Shown: in pieces, positions 12,263 to 22,861 of the stretch
Layout of the letters: each line of letters opens with the position of its first letter
Position numbering within the stretch: position 1 is the first letter of the stretch
Source: Adiantum capillus-veneris
Lineage: Eukaryota > Streptophyta > Polypodiopsida > Polypodiales > Pteridaceae
Length of the DNA: 64,000 nt
Direction: 5' to 3'
Assembly: GCA_014529385.2 (NCBI GenBank)
Contig: CM043962.1
Span: forward strand, 50,108,598-50,172,597
Notes under the pieces: generated by a model
The model's input: only the letters and a program-made list of their open reading frames with translations
The model's database searches: none
What the model was told of the DNA's origin: nothing
Position numbers and translations under genes: made by a program

Positions 12263-13558
12263 TCAATACATAGATACCAAAATGCCAAAATGGAAACATG
12301 TCAAGGGCCAAGGCTCAAGGACCAAAAGAGCCACTAGCCTGCCAGTCTGTAGTGGTGGCGTGGAGATCATGGATGTCATCCCAATCCTCATCCCCAATAG
12401 GCTCGTCCGCATCATCCACTTCATGCAAAACTTGTGTAGATCCACTTGCCTCCTAAGTATCTTTGCCTCTGCCTCTATCTCCCTCTGTAGAAAGGGATCT
12501 GATACTTTGGATGCCTACTTGCAAAGCATACGCAAGTTTGCACTCACAAATACAAGATTATTTGCTTTCTCCATGGCAAGTCGGTATAGCAAGTCACTGA
12601 AGCTCTGGCCCATCTGAGCCATAGTCTTGTCACCACAAAACTGAGGAGATCAACTTGGGCATCGGCAAGCCCAAATGATCCTCGCATATCCCTGTACTTA
12701 GAAGCTGATCCTTGATTTTGCGGCGTTCTTCTCAATTAGGGTGAAACATGCTCAAGATCTTGATCCATTGCTTGGTCACCTCCCCATCATGCTCCTGTCC
12801 TGCACCTTGAAACTCTGGATTGAGCACAAAAGCTGCACCATGAAAAGGGGAAGCATAGGAGTCCCATCTGCTCTGACAAAGCTAGCTAATCTCCTCGAAC
12901 CTGTCTGCATCTGGCTGAAGTGTTTGGAGGGCTTCCACCATGCGATCCATGGCCTCATAAACCTTGCCAATGCTGTTGCATGCCATCAACTACTCGAAGC
13001 AAGTGGAGTACATGCTACACCATTTTGTTTATAGTCTTCAATGACTCCCAAAAGTGGGGATCCTCTGACTTGCCTGCACATAAGATCCCTGCAACTGAAT
13101 CTGTGTAGGATGAGGAAGTGTACTCCGTAATGATGAGGTCTGCTGCACTGCACTCTGACATTTTCATAGGCGATGAACCATTAGGTAGTTGTAGGCAAAA
13201 CGGGTCTCACAATACTTCAAGAGAACCTTGCCCCCTGTTCGCTCCAAGAATGCAGCACGAAGGAGATTGTGATTGTTGATGAAGGACAGTAGCTTGGATG
13301 CATTTGTAATGAGTGGCTCAATCTAAGGTAGGTGCCCTATATCCACTAAAAGGTTGTTAAGGCAATGTGCCATACAAAATGACACTTTGATGTGGGAATC
13401 CATGTCCTCCAAAATGGGCCGGGCTGCCCTGTTTGATGCCTCCCCATCCGTGATAAGCTGCAACACCACCTCTGGGCCAATGATCTCTATGGCAGACGCC
13501 CACTCTCCTGCAAGCACATCGACGGATTTCCCTGTTTCTCTGGCATCATGTGAAGTAC
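12263..13558 (-). pseudogene. hAT transposase, C-terminal part (degenerate)
   Basis: At 13,323-13,517 the minus strand reads SAIEIIGPEVVLQLITDGEA and then FCMAHCLNNLLVDIG. These match the conserved hAT blocks that carry the second catalytic Asp (ITD) and the CxxH motif (C-MAH-CLN). The frame then breaks. Further pieces between 12,263 and 12,735 (such as ARFMRPWIAWWKPSKHF, then a possible dimerisation remnant near 12,640) are in changing frames. The segment joins to 19,176-19,609 across the inserted LTR element, with a one-base frame slip at the junction region. Plus-strand open frames here are antisense shadows. Confidence 0.65.
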
Positions 13559-13563
13559 ATCTC
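13559..13563. other. Target site duplication ATCTC (left)
   Basis: The same five bases occur at 19,176-19,180 on the other side of the LTR retrotransposon, marking its insertion point in the hAT transposase. Confidence 0.9.
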
Positions 13564-13727
13564 TGTAAGAACCCTAGGAGCTAGAGACCTGGATCCTCCA
13601 CCCAACCGCCCATACTTATAGGCTCTTAGCCATAGGATCCCCTGTCCACACTGCTAGCTGGCCCGTGGCCGGGGTCCGTGACCCCCCTTTAGGGTAGGGC
13701 CCTGCCCATAGGACCCGTGTCCTGACA
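13564..13727 (-). repeat. 3' LTR of the LARD-like element
   Basis: This 164-bp copy differs from 19,012-19,175 at only 3 positions (about 98% identity), which points to a recent insertion. On the minus strand it begins TGTCAGGACACGGG and ends CTTACA. Confidence 0.92.
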
Positions 13728-13742
13728 TTACTCCCCCCTTTG
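13728..13742 (-). other. Polypurine tract
   Basis: On the minus strand AAAGGGGGGAGTAA lies immediately upstream of the 3' LTR, where the plus-strand primer for reverse transcription is expected. Confidence 0.75.
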
Positions 13743-14283
13743 GAAGAGTTTTCGTCCTCGAAAACACAAGTGGTGGTATCTTCATAAGAACACTAATGTT
13801 TTCCACCGTGGCATCCCTCATGGATCCAACGGTTTGTTGAATCGGAACCCGGTTCATTGGGAGGTTCAATGAAATCAAGAATAACATCTTGATTTTCCAC
13901 ATTGTTGTCCCTGTACAACCGTCTTGGTTAACCGACCCATAACCCACATAATGTGAAGACTCCATTTAAAACTCACTTGAGTATGTTAAACGAGTTATCC
14001 TAACTAAGAGGTGTCTAAATGCATACCGAGGTTTCAGACTTTCTGAAGGTACTTGAATGTGCAATATAACCTCGGCTCATCTTTCCATGAAAGTACTATA
14101 CTGACATATTCATCAGCAGTAACCAAGTCCTTGACTTGCTATGGTTTCTTGCCAGTAGCCAACCCCATCAAAACTGATGATTAAGGTTGATAACTTGAGA
14201 ATAACAAGCAGAGACTAAAACTAGCCGTAACATGCCTGCAAACTCCAAAACAGAAAGGTAACCGATCCAGTTGTTTCGCTTCT

Positions 14284-14356
14284 TGCTAATGTATGCACTT
14301 AGCATATCCTTTAGCATGGTTTACTAACGTATGCACTTTGCATATCCTTTAGCACT
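14284..14356. repeat. Tandem 40-bp duplication inside the LARD-like element
   Basis: CTAATGTATGCACTTAGCAT followed by ATCCTTTAGCA recurs 40 bp later with two changes. It lies just before the left arm of the long inverted repeat at 14,363. Confidence 0.7.
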
Positions 14357-14362
14357 AAATAG

Positions 14363-14416
14363 AATGCTTGTAAGTTGCCCATCCTACGCGGGATAATTGC
14401 ATGCCGCTCCGAATAA
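14363..14416. repeat. Left arm of an inverted repeat inside the LARD-like element
   Basis: The segment GAATGCTTGTAAGTTGCCCA...GCCGCTCCGAATAA is the near-perfect reverse complement of 16,286-16,341. About 50 bp pair across 1.87 kb. It may be a structural RNA feature of the retrotransposon transcript (packaging or dimerisation) or an internal duplication. Confidence 0.85.
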
Positions 14417-16285
14417 ATTTGTGTTAAACACTAGGACCCATAACACCTAGTGTACATGCGTTTAACACAAACATATCGGAACCGCAATTCCATGACGAGA
14501 CTTTCCACTGTACTTACGTGAAAATCTTGCAACAAAAGTTGGACCATAATAGAATGTGACAACCCGGTCACACCTAGGAACCAACCATGAGACCTTCTCA
14601 TGAACTTAGCATACTTTGCTATATGTAGAAACAACCCTCTGTTAAGGTGGTTTCACAGCACTTGTAATCACAACAAGTCTGTACTTAGTACCCGACAATT
14701 TTTGGCCACTGAAATTGTACCTGATACTGTGTGCTTCGAATGGTCTAATGAATGGATGTGACCAGCACCTAGGGACTTCGTCACGACACATCATTAAGAA
14801 TTGGACGCCAGTGTCAGTCCCAGAGACTCATATTCTCCACATGTGGAATATGTCTCAAGTAAGGATGTCAGGAAAAGTGACATCCATCAAGTACGAGTTG
14901 TACTTGTGTGTGGAGGTAACTGATAACACTCTGCGACAAGAGTGAGAGGGACCCTCATTATCATGCTCCACACTGGCTAAACCGAACTCCTTGAGTTCCT
15001 AGACCATGTTGTATCCCATGTGACAACATGTGCCAAATCGAACCCTACAAGTAGGTTTGTAACATCATAAGGCAGAAAGGTAGATTGAACACTTAATTGG
15101 TCCAAAATACTTTGTGCCTAAATGCCCTTGGCATGGCTTTGTAACATTCAAACGTGCTTATACGTCTTGAAAAAAAAACCAAGCAAAGCATACAAAAAAT
15201 GGAATAACACCAAATCAATAGATGCGTACCTGGAGATTTGAACGTAATGTTCACTTACTCGTATGCAAACGGAGAGGAGCACATCTCCTACCTGAACAAA
15301 CAAAAAGTATTGTACTGGGAACCGTGGGTGTTGCCTTCACAATCCAACCCCTTTGGTTAAAATCTACGTAGTCAAACCCCTTGGTAAGACCCTTCGTAGA
15401 AACTGCTCAAGTAGCAGTTAACGGTAACCAACATAGTTAACCGTGTAGGTTGATTGAAATCAACTTGAAAACTGTGTTCGTCTGCTACCGCGTGGTAGAT
15501 TGCGGAATTCTTTCCTTGAAAGTATAACCGGGAGAGATCAATTGTGATCCTCAATGCAGATCGAACTGTGATCCTTAATGCCTATGGGGTGATGTAGCAC
15601 TCACCTGTCGGGTCTTACCCCAAAACAGTATGTCCATAGACACTCCGTAGTGCTATAGAGAGAGCAGGATACCCACACAAGTGAACTACCGATCTCTTAT
15701 GGACAGCCATGCTGTCACAAATGATGGCTGCGTCTATACACCGTGGTAGAGAGCAGTTGGTGTGAGTTTAAGATTTATCAAAAACTCAAATTGAGTGTCG
15801 CACTGAAAACATGTAGTGCAAAAATGACACCCTAAACATCCGTAATGACAAGACTCTTGCTTGTGAATTAATGTCGATGTATACTTCGCTGGGTAGATCT
15901 GTTCAATCTTGAAAACAATCACCCAAAGAATGCCAATAATTGGGTCTTACCCTTGGCCTGACAATGGCTCTTAGCCTGTGTGGCTCATAGCCCTTATGCA
16001 AATTAGTTGAGAGTTAGAGCACCTTGGCTCAGGCTCCATTGAACCGTTGAAGACTAATTTGAGTAGCATCTTAGCCACGTGCTAGCTGAAAGGTAGAGCA
16101 CCTTGGCTCAGGCTGGACTCACGAGAAAAACATGTATCAAAAGCTTCTTAGAAGATTTTCATTTTTCCCTTAAATAGAAAGAGAGAGAAGAAGAACATGC
16201 TGGGCTGAGGAACTTTCCTTAAGTTTTTAAAGTGTGTTCCCATACTGTGTGCTCTTACGCATCTTATGTCTGACTTGCAGCATCT

Positions 16286-16341
16286 TATTCGGAGCGGCAT
16301 GCAATTATCCCGCGTAGGATGGGCAGCTTACAAGCATTCCA
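16286..16341. repeat. Right arm of an inverted repeat inside the LARD-like element
   Basis: TTATTCGGAGCGGCATGCAA...GCTTACAAGCATTCC pairs with 14,363-14,416 with only a couple of differences. Confidence 0.85.
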
Positions 16342-17012
16342 CAGTTTTTCGGTATGACTGTCTCATCAAGAGAGATAACAGAAAAACACAAAACTCACTC
16401 CGACCCACCTACCTTGTAGGGGTCGTGATTGTATGAGTACGACTTAGCTTTGGCACTTTGCCTGTAAAATAAGTCCTAGATTGAGGTTCCTTTAAGTATT
16501 GTTGGGTGTTGATAGCAACCAACCATCAGGTTCAACAATCCATCACTTAGTCTGTCCTTGACAGAGTTGCGAGTGTGATAGCGGAAGCGTAATCTATGAA
16601 GTGGTGGACTCCATGCCACTTGCTTAGCATGCCTTGCATGAAAAAGCGTAAGCCCTTGGCTAATATGACGTCCTCAAGCGTGAGAGCCAAAACCAAAAGT
16701 GCCTTGCACAATCTGCATTGGTAGTGGTACATCATAATGGGATATCACCACACCTAAAATGGGAGCAAACTACTGGTCATACCAATTCCCCAAACTTGTG
16801 TGCAAACGCTCGTGATTCCAGGTCAATGGGTAGTAACGCGACACAAGGGAGAAGCCTTGCTTCGTGTAAAATTGCCAAAGCACTTTTCTTTTCACAACGA
16901 CTGTAATTGCCAAGGAAAGTGTAAACATGGAAAAAACAAGAAAAACTTAAACTCGGCTAACCTGGTTGTTGCTGTAACCAGTTGTCCCGAGATTTTGTAG
17001 GAGAAAACTTGC

Positions 17013-17100
17013 TCATAGATGGCTCATAGCCATATGTGGCTGTCGGATAGATGGCTCATAGCCATATCTGATGTCTCATAGATGGTTGATAGCCATATTT
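17013..17100. repeat. Short tandem repeat, about 33-bp unit, three copies
   Basis: Three copies of a unit with core ATAGATGGCTCATAGCCATA; the last copy has GGTTGATAGCC. The core is itself palindromic (GGCTCATAGCC). It lies in the LARD-like interior. Confidence 0.8.
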
Positions 17101-18890
17101 GCTGTGCGGGTGGGAGTTGTCGTGTACACAACTATGTCTTCTTATGTCAGATACATCCGTCGTGTACGGAATGAAATATCCTGCAGATAGTTTGCCATAT
17201 CCTTCCCAAGTTGTATGCTCATAGCATATGCCAAACGTGGGGAGTGTCAATGCAAGAAGCCTGATTTGAAGCCTTGCTTCATAGAAATATGTTTGTGCTG
17301 ACAGCCAACGGATGTGGCTGCAGATATCATAACAAAAAGAATCGACCTTGTCGAGCCATTTCACGTGAAATTAACCAGTATTGTGTGGCAAGCATCCTCT
17401 GTCAGTTTGTAGAAACAATGACAAGGAGTCAGCCATGGCGAGCAACTTGCTGCCCTCAACAAATCTAGTAATAGGCCATGCCTGTCTCCTTGAGATACTC
17501 AAAAATTGGTCCTTGGCCGTGCCTTTGAAGAAAAATGTAACCTATGACGAGCGTGCTCTATCAAGGTACTCAGGAGAAGCCATGCTTCATATAACTATGT
17601 ATGGCCTCATTGCCAACAAATGCTATCAGCGACGACAGATGTCATAGCAAAGAGAGTCGACCTTGTCGATCATGCACAAACAATTGACCGTGTCGAATTG
17701 TAATGTAATGGAAAAATAGTAGAACATGTGCAAATTATGCAGCTCGTACCTGCTTGGCTCTATGAATGATAGTCGTGATCATCCATGCTAGTGCATACTA
17801 GAGTTATCAAACACATGCTCAATACTACTCTACTTCTTGCTGCCAAGGGCCTTGCCCAATGCGCAACCAATTTGGAATCTTGTGAGAACTTCCATAGTGT
17901 TGCCGTAGAATCATTCAAGCCTTGCTTGATAAATTCTACCTATCTCTTGGGCGGAAACCATTGCACCAGTCGGAATTCACAAAACCAAACAAAGTGCAGA
18001 TGATTGTAAAGAATGCAAAAAATAATGCTGAAACATAAACAAAAATACCTGGAGCGTTAGCAGATGCACCGTGAAGCCTCGCCAAGATGCCAACCCACGA
18101 CCTTGTCGTGCATGGTGTTGGATCTCTCCTGTGGGATCCATAAATTCTCGAGTCTAGTGTCCAAATTTGTACCAGACTTGGTACTGCTTGAATCTGGGAG
18201 TCAGCCGGATTCCTTTCAAAAACAATCGGCATCCGCCGCTAGTGATGCCTTGCATGTGATTTCCAATCCATGTCGAAGTTAGAAACCTTGCATCATGGCA
18301 AACTAAACGCCTTGCTTCCTGAGCACTACTCTTCATGCATGCCTTGGACTCCGCTCTCAATCCCGACATGGAGAGCTTTTGAGAGGTAGCTTGTAAATTT
18401 TCTGCACATGAGCTATGCAGAAAATTCAGAGCGAGCTTCTCCTTTTGCCGAGATCGTACCTTGAATCACATGTCCCTCTGGAGCCATGGCTCCTTTGCAT
18501 GCCCAATCGAACCTTTGCATGTATGATTGGACGTGGGGCCTTGCCCCTACCAAGGGGATGGGTGCCCAAAAATAGGGCGCCCACCCCTCTTGAGTATGAA
18601 AGAAAGCTTTAGAAGCCATGGCGTTAGTGCAGCAAACAGCGAGGAAGTCGATGATGCTTGCGCTGGCTTCTACCGGCCCTAAAGCGCTGCGGCCCGTAAA
18701 ACCTCTGCAACATCAAGGCGCAGCGTTTTGGTGCCATAGTCGCCCAAAAACGTGCAGGTCTTTCCTCCTTCCCCCATCCCATAAGCGGGGCTTCCCGCCA
18801 TCGGCTCGTCCCGTCGGTTTTGCACAGAGCCTATTCCCGCGGCCATGGTGACCTTGCAAGCTTTTCTTCTCGCCGTCGGAGCTTGAGATC

Positions 18891-18893
<3 letters not shown>

Positions 18894-18938
<45 letters not shown>
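18894..18938. repeat. (GA)n microsatellite near the LARD primer binding site
   Basis: An uninterrupted GA tract about 60 bp before the primer binding site, in the untranslated leader of the minus-strand element. A GC-rich stretch lies beside it (18,640-18,880). Confidence 0.95.
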
Positions 18939-18942
<4 letters not shown>

Positions 18943-18998
18943 AGAGACACCATGCATCCCTCCTCCATAGCTCCTTGCTTCGCCCTTCTCTCCACCTT

Positions 18999-19010
18999 GC
19001 TCTGATACCA
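18999..19010 (-). other. Primer binding site of the LARD-like element
   Basis: The plus strand reads GCTCTGATACCA, so the minus strand reads TGGTATCAGAGC, complementary to initiator Met tRNA. One base separates it from the 5' LTR, a usual spacing. Confidence 0.9.
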
Positions 19011-19011
19011 G

Positions 19012-19175
19012 TGTAAGAACCCTAGGAGCTAGAGACCTGGATCCTCCACCCAACCGCCCATACTTATAGGCTCTTAGCCCTAGGATCCCCTGTCCACACT
19101 GCTAGCTGGCCTGTGGCCGGGGTCCGTGACCCCCCTTTAGGGTAGGGCCCTGCCCGTAGGACCCGTGTCCTGACA
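19012..19175 (-). repeat. 5' LTR of the LARD-like element
   Basis: This 164-bp LTR pairs with 13,564-13,727. Being next to the primer binding site it is the 5' LTR, so the promoter should drive transcription on the minus strand. Confidence 0.92.
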
Positions 19176-19930
19176 ATCTCTCCCTTGCAATAAGCCACAA
19201 GCCCATGAATGGAGCTCCTCCGGGTATCGCTCCATCCATCTGCAATGAGTGTCACTCCATACTTGGCCCATTGTCGCTTCATGTTTACGGCTACCATCTC
19301 CACAACGGCCTTCTCTCTATCAAGAAGAGTAGTACGGAGGGCCTCTGAAGTGGGTGGCACGTAGCATGGCCCGTAATACTTAATCCTTGTGCACATGGCC
19401 TTGAAGTAGTCCGACCTATACAATGTACATGTCACAAAGGTCAAGAGTCGAGACAATGTTGAATAGACAACGGACATACTAGTTATGATCATGATATGTA
19501 TGAGCATTGAGAACTTGGAACTTACCGAGCCTTTATGAAAGGGATATGGTTGCGATAAAAAAAGTGTGCAACGGAGGCATCCACATCCTCCTTCTTCTTT
19601 GGATCCCATGATGCATCTAGAGTTCGTTGACGATGGGTGGGAAGAGAGGGCGAAATCGTCTGAAATGATGTTTGAGCCGCCACACTACTACCTCCAACGG
19701 AAGCTTGCGAATGAGTGGTAGAAGAAGGAAAAACCAAGTGATTGGGGTCAATGGCTTGCCGCTTGGGTCGATCATTTGCTTTGGCTCACGTAATGGCATC
19801 CTTGATCTCAAGCTCCTTCTTCTTCTCGGCCGTCACATTCTTGCAATGCTTGACTTGCTCCCTCACTACGTGAAGGAGGTGTGCTCGAACCTTGCTTGTC
19901 CTAGATTTGCAGTGGAAGCCACATAGTTTG
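19176..19930 (-). pseudogene. hAT transposase, N-terminal part (BED finger and DUF659)
   Basis: Reading leftward on the minus strand, a frame near 19,930-19,860 gives CKLCGFHCKSRTSKVRAHLL, a BED-type finger (CxxC ... H). A Lys/Glu-rich linker follows. Then 19,522-19,600 gives VDASVAHFFYRNHIPFIKAR and 19,200-19,410 gives SDYFKAMCTRIKYYGPCYVP and VTLIADGWSDTRRSSIHGLV, the DUF659 blocks with the first catalytic Asp in (D)GWSD. An intron-like break separates the last two. The frame is cut at 19,176 by the LTR element. The order is that of plant DUF659/BED hAT transposases. Confidence 0.75.
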
Positions 19931-20409
19931 CACATCTATGATCTTGCACCGTCGTCTTTGCCCAAGACTTCGGAATGCACCCATCCCACCATGAAGGCTC
20001 ATCCTTCTTTCCTCTCTTAACAACCGAGGGACCTTCATGTGATGCGAAAGCTTGTGCCGTATTGATGGCGCTTGAGGCTTCAGGCTTGAGCCTTGAGACT
20101 CGAAACTCGAGAGAGAGGGCTTTGACACGTCGGCAGTTTGTTACACAAGCTCTAGTGTGAACCACCCCCAAACGGCCTAGCGCCCACTTGTTTCAAAATT
20201 TGAATCTGCCGTCCGTTTTTAGAATTTGAATTTACCACCCATCGTTTCCCTCATTCCGGCAGGCCGTTCTGGCTGTTTCGCTGTCAAGTCTTGCAACCGG
20301 AACCCCTGTTCGTTCCTGACCCGTTTCCCCATTTTCGATCGGCTGGAACGCCGTTCTGGTATGGAATGTAGCCGTTCCGTCGGTTCCCTGTTACTGTGTC
20401 CCCATCGAC

Positions 20410-21005
20410 CTATGGACATTTTCTCTGACCAATTGCATGACGCGGGACACGTAGGTAAATTTTTTTCTCATTTCCATAAACTCGATAAAGAGAAGCCAAA
20501 ACCAGGTGAATTCTTGTTTAGTAGGCCTCGCCCTCCCATGGTACGGTACCATGGTCTTTTGGGTTATCAGTTCTCTTTGTTTGTACTAACCAAACTCATT
20601 CCATTTTTGTGTGGATTTCAGGGCACTCAGGGCAAGGATGGTCAAATTTCGGAAGCCAAGACCTCACATGGCCATTTTTTGGGAGCATCTACAGGAGGCA
20701 CAATAAGTTTCCAAAGTGGACTTGACGAGTTGCTGCCACAAGGGTGGACTTCCAAGGAGCAATCCAAAAGAAGAGCCACCGGAGAGCATTGTTCTAGTCA
20801 AGTGACCAAGCTGAAGCATATTCGAATGCTTAAATTCCGGTTTGGCAACAACAAGCAAATGGAAGCAAAGCAATATTTTCTCAAGTTAAAGGATGGAGGG
20901 ATACATAAAGCTGCTTGGGTGGACGAGGAATTTTTCATCGACTATCCAAATTTGCTAGATTCATACAAGGAGGCCATGCAGCTCGATATCCGTACCTCAC
21001 CTTAA
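20410..21005 (+). CDS. Possible gene fragment with a chromo-like C-terminus
   Basis: An open frame runs from upstream of 20,410 to a stop at 21,005. An AG acceptor (TGTGGATTTCAG|GG) at 20,620 fits an exon start. The last 60 residues, including KQYFLKLKDGGIHKAAWVD and EEFFIDYPNLL, loosely resemble a chromodomain of the CHD3/MOM1 type, where YLVKYKGL...W is followed by a short acidic helix. This is my inference; the aromatic cage residues cannot be assigned with confidence. The 5' part (20,226-20,400) overlaps the hAT terminus and is probably not coding. It could be a captured exon or a chance frame. Confidence 0.3.
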
Positions 21006-21542
21006 GTAGGAGGAAATGTGCACATGGCTCTATGTGCCACATGGACATGCTTCATCGACTTTCACAGCTAGTTTTCCACTTATCCCTAGATAGGAGTGTC
21101 TAGAATCCTAGAACGATTAGTACTGGCAATTTTGTGAGCCTGCTCGTAGCACCTACATATCAGGACGAGTCCATTAGATTATATTTTTCAATTTTGGAAC
21201 CCTCTTACATAAATGGATTGTACAAAAGTTTTGACATATGTTGTTACACTACCGTGGGCATCTGGCATGACGTGCATGTAGTTTTAGGTTAGAGGAATCC
21301 AACGAGCTATTTCTCACATCAATCGGATTCTCGAGTGGACACATGTGCGATAGTTTCACCCCGAAACTTTGTCCTGGCCAAGTTTATTAACAAGTCAATT
21401 GTATTGATTTATTTTATAAACTTTGATAGAGGTTTTACCCTACCTAAGCCTTAGAAAGTTTTTTAAGCCTAATTTTTCACTGTAAAGTGAGCAGCCAGGC
21501 CAGCGTTTTGCAACAGTTGCAGCTAGCGCGCAGATCAGCTAG

Positions 21543-22206
21543 TGTAACAAACTATTGACGTGTCAAAGCCTAAATAATGGAGCCAACTTACAGATGCTGG
21601 CCGAGGGGCCTAAACCCTAAGAAGAACAAGTAACAGAAGAAGTCCACCCAACTTGTGGGGACCCCGTCCGATGGGGCCCCAAGTGACATAAAGAACTAAA
21701 ATAAAGCAGGACTCACACACACACAAAAGAATTGCGAAGCTGGATGATGACATGGTAGATTTTTGAAAATCATGCTGGCTGATAACGTGGCATGCTATAC
21801 GGTTTTCCACGTTTTGCGTTGATTGCTGACATGGCAGCTGTACGGAATTCCGGATTTTATGCTTTCAGCTTTTGAGCATTGCTTTTGGACCAGATGCTTT
21901 TGAGTTTTGAAGGCTTTTCACTGTAACTGCTTTTTAGGCCAAGGGCCATTAAATATGAGGCTAGGGCTCATTCTCTGGCATGCTCCCTAGAGAAGGTGCA
22001 GAGTCTGGAGTACCATCTTGTACTGAGTTGATGTACTATAAAGAAATACCGAAAGGGGCGCCAAGGTTTGGGGCCAATACTCTCTGGGGTGGAATTCCAC
22101 CACTCCGTTCGCGTGTCGTCTCTCTCTCAGTTCTGTTTTTATTGAAGTGCTAAAAGTCTGTTCAGTCTGTTCTTTTCTATTGGCATGTGGTGCCCGTCTT
22201 GTGACA
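21543..22206 (+). mobile_element. Solo LTR, plus orientation, TSD GCTAG
   Basis: The 664-bp unit starts TGTAACAAAC and ends CTTGTGACA, with the 5-bp duplication GCTAG at 21,538-21,542 and 22,207-22,211. It is homologous to the minus-strand solo LTR at 7,299-8,051. Both targets are GCTA(A/G), which suggests a target preference. There is no primer binding site after the right end, as expected for a solo LTR. Confidence 0.87.
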
Positions 22207-22639
22207 GCTAGCGTTTGCAAAAGCTAGCCCTAGGATTTTGCAGACAATCAGCCTAGGCATTTTGCAACCTGCAGATCTGCCCAGTGATTGCAGTTTCTAG
22301 CAGATCAGCCTAGCATTTTCAGCCTTCGGCCTATTTCCTCCTTGGAGATGCTCGAGATCTGCGAACGTTAGCCTCCCATATGTGGTCCGGTACTTCGATA
22401 GCGCATTGAGCCTCTTCTCAGCCATTCGTGAGTTCAGACTATTTGAACTTATGAAGGTATATCTTCTCGGTCATTCCCTCACCGCATCCAGTGTTCCCAT
22501 TGCTGTCCATCACCAGCATCATCAAGATCTGCGTTTTTAGCCCTTCATTTCTCTCACATTGGGAGTGCAAATCAGCCCCGGATCTACCCCTTGGTGGCCA
22601 TCAGCAATCCCAGCCCCGGTGCGTCATCTTGAAGAGTTA

Positions 22640-22802
22640 CCGAGGTGACATTTCCCATTCAATTCAGTAGAGTATGCACTTGAGGTATTACATATATACA
22701 TTCCGTTTATGCAATCAAAAGCAATTACCACATCCTCAACGCTGTGGGGGGCACTTGAGAGGGTTGGTTGGGACTCCATTGGGTGCCATTCTCTCCTTCT
22801 TT

Positions 22803-22861
<59 letters not shown>

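Larger units (their letters stand above)
13564..19175 (-). mobile_element. Complete non-coding LTR retrotransposon, 5,612 bp
   Basis: Two 164-bp LTRs (TGTAAG...CTGACA on the plus strand) differ at 3 positions. They are bounded by an exact 5-bp target duplication ATCTC. Beside the right LTR the minus strand reads TGGTATCAGAGC one base after the LTR end. Beside the left LTR the minus strand reads AAAGGGGGGAGTAA just before TGTCAGG, a polypurine tract. The element therefore runs on the minus strand. The 5.3-kb interior has no gag, protease, integrase or reverse transcriptase motif in any frame. This is a non-autonomous LARD-like element with unusually short LTRs, and it must have been mobilised by a partner. 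Confidence 0.92.
11789..20389 (-). mobile_element. Decayed hAT transposon (BED + DUF659), split by an LTR element
   Basis: The candidate limits are GGAACG-rich termini that resemble each other in inverted orientation (AGTTACTTGGAATGG on the left, AGTAACAGGGAACCG as reverse complement of the right). GTTACT occurs at both borders and may be terminal repeat or target duplication. Removing the 5.6-kb LTR retrotransposon leaves about 3 kb, a normal size for an autonomous hAT element. Transposase pieces lie on the minus strand in the order BED finger, DUF659, C-terminal remnant. Frameshifts and stops make it inactive. Confidence 0.6.

Noticed and set aside
12282-13108. Plus-strand open frames of 60-111 aa
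   Set aside because: They lie antisense to the hAT transposase remnant and have no motif of their own.
17013-17100. CRISPR-like direct repeats
   Set aside because: Only three imperfect copies without regular spacers, in a plant retrotransposon; a simple tandem repeat explains it.
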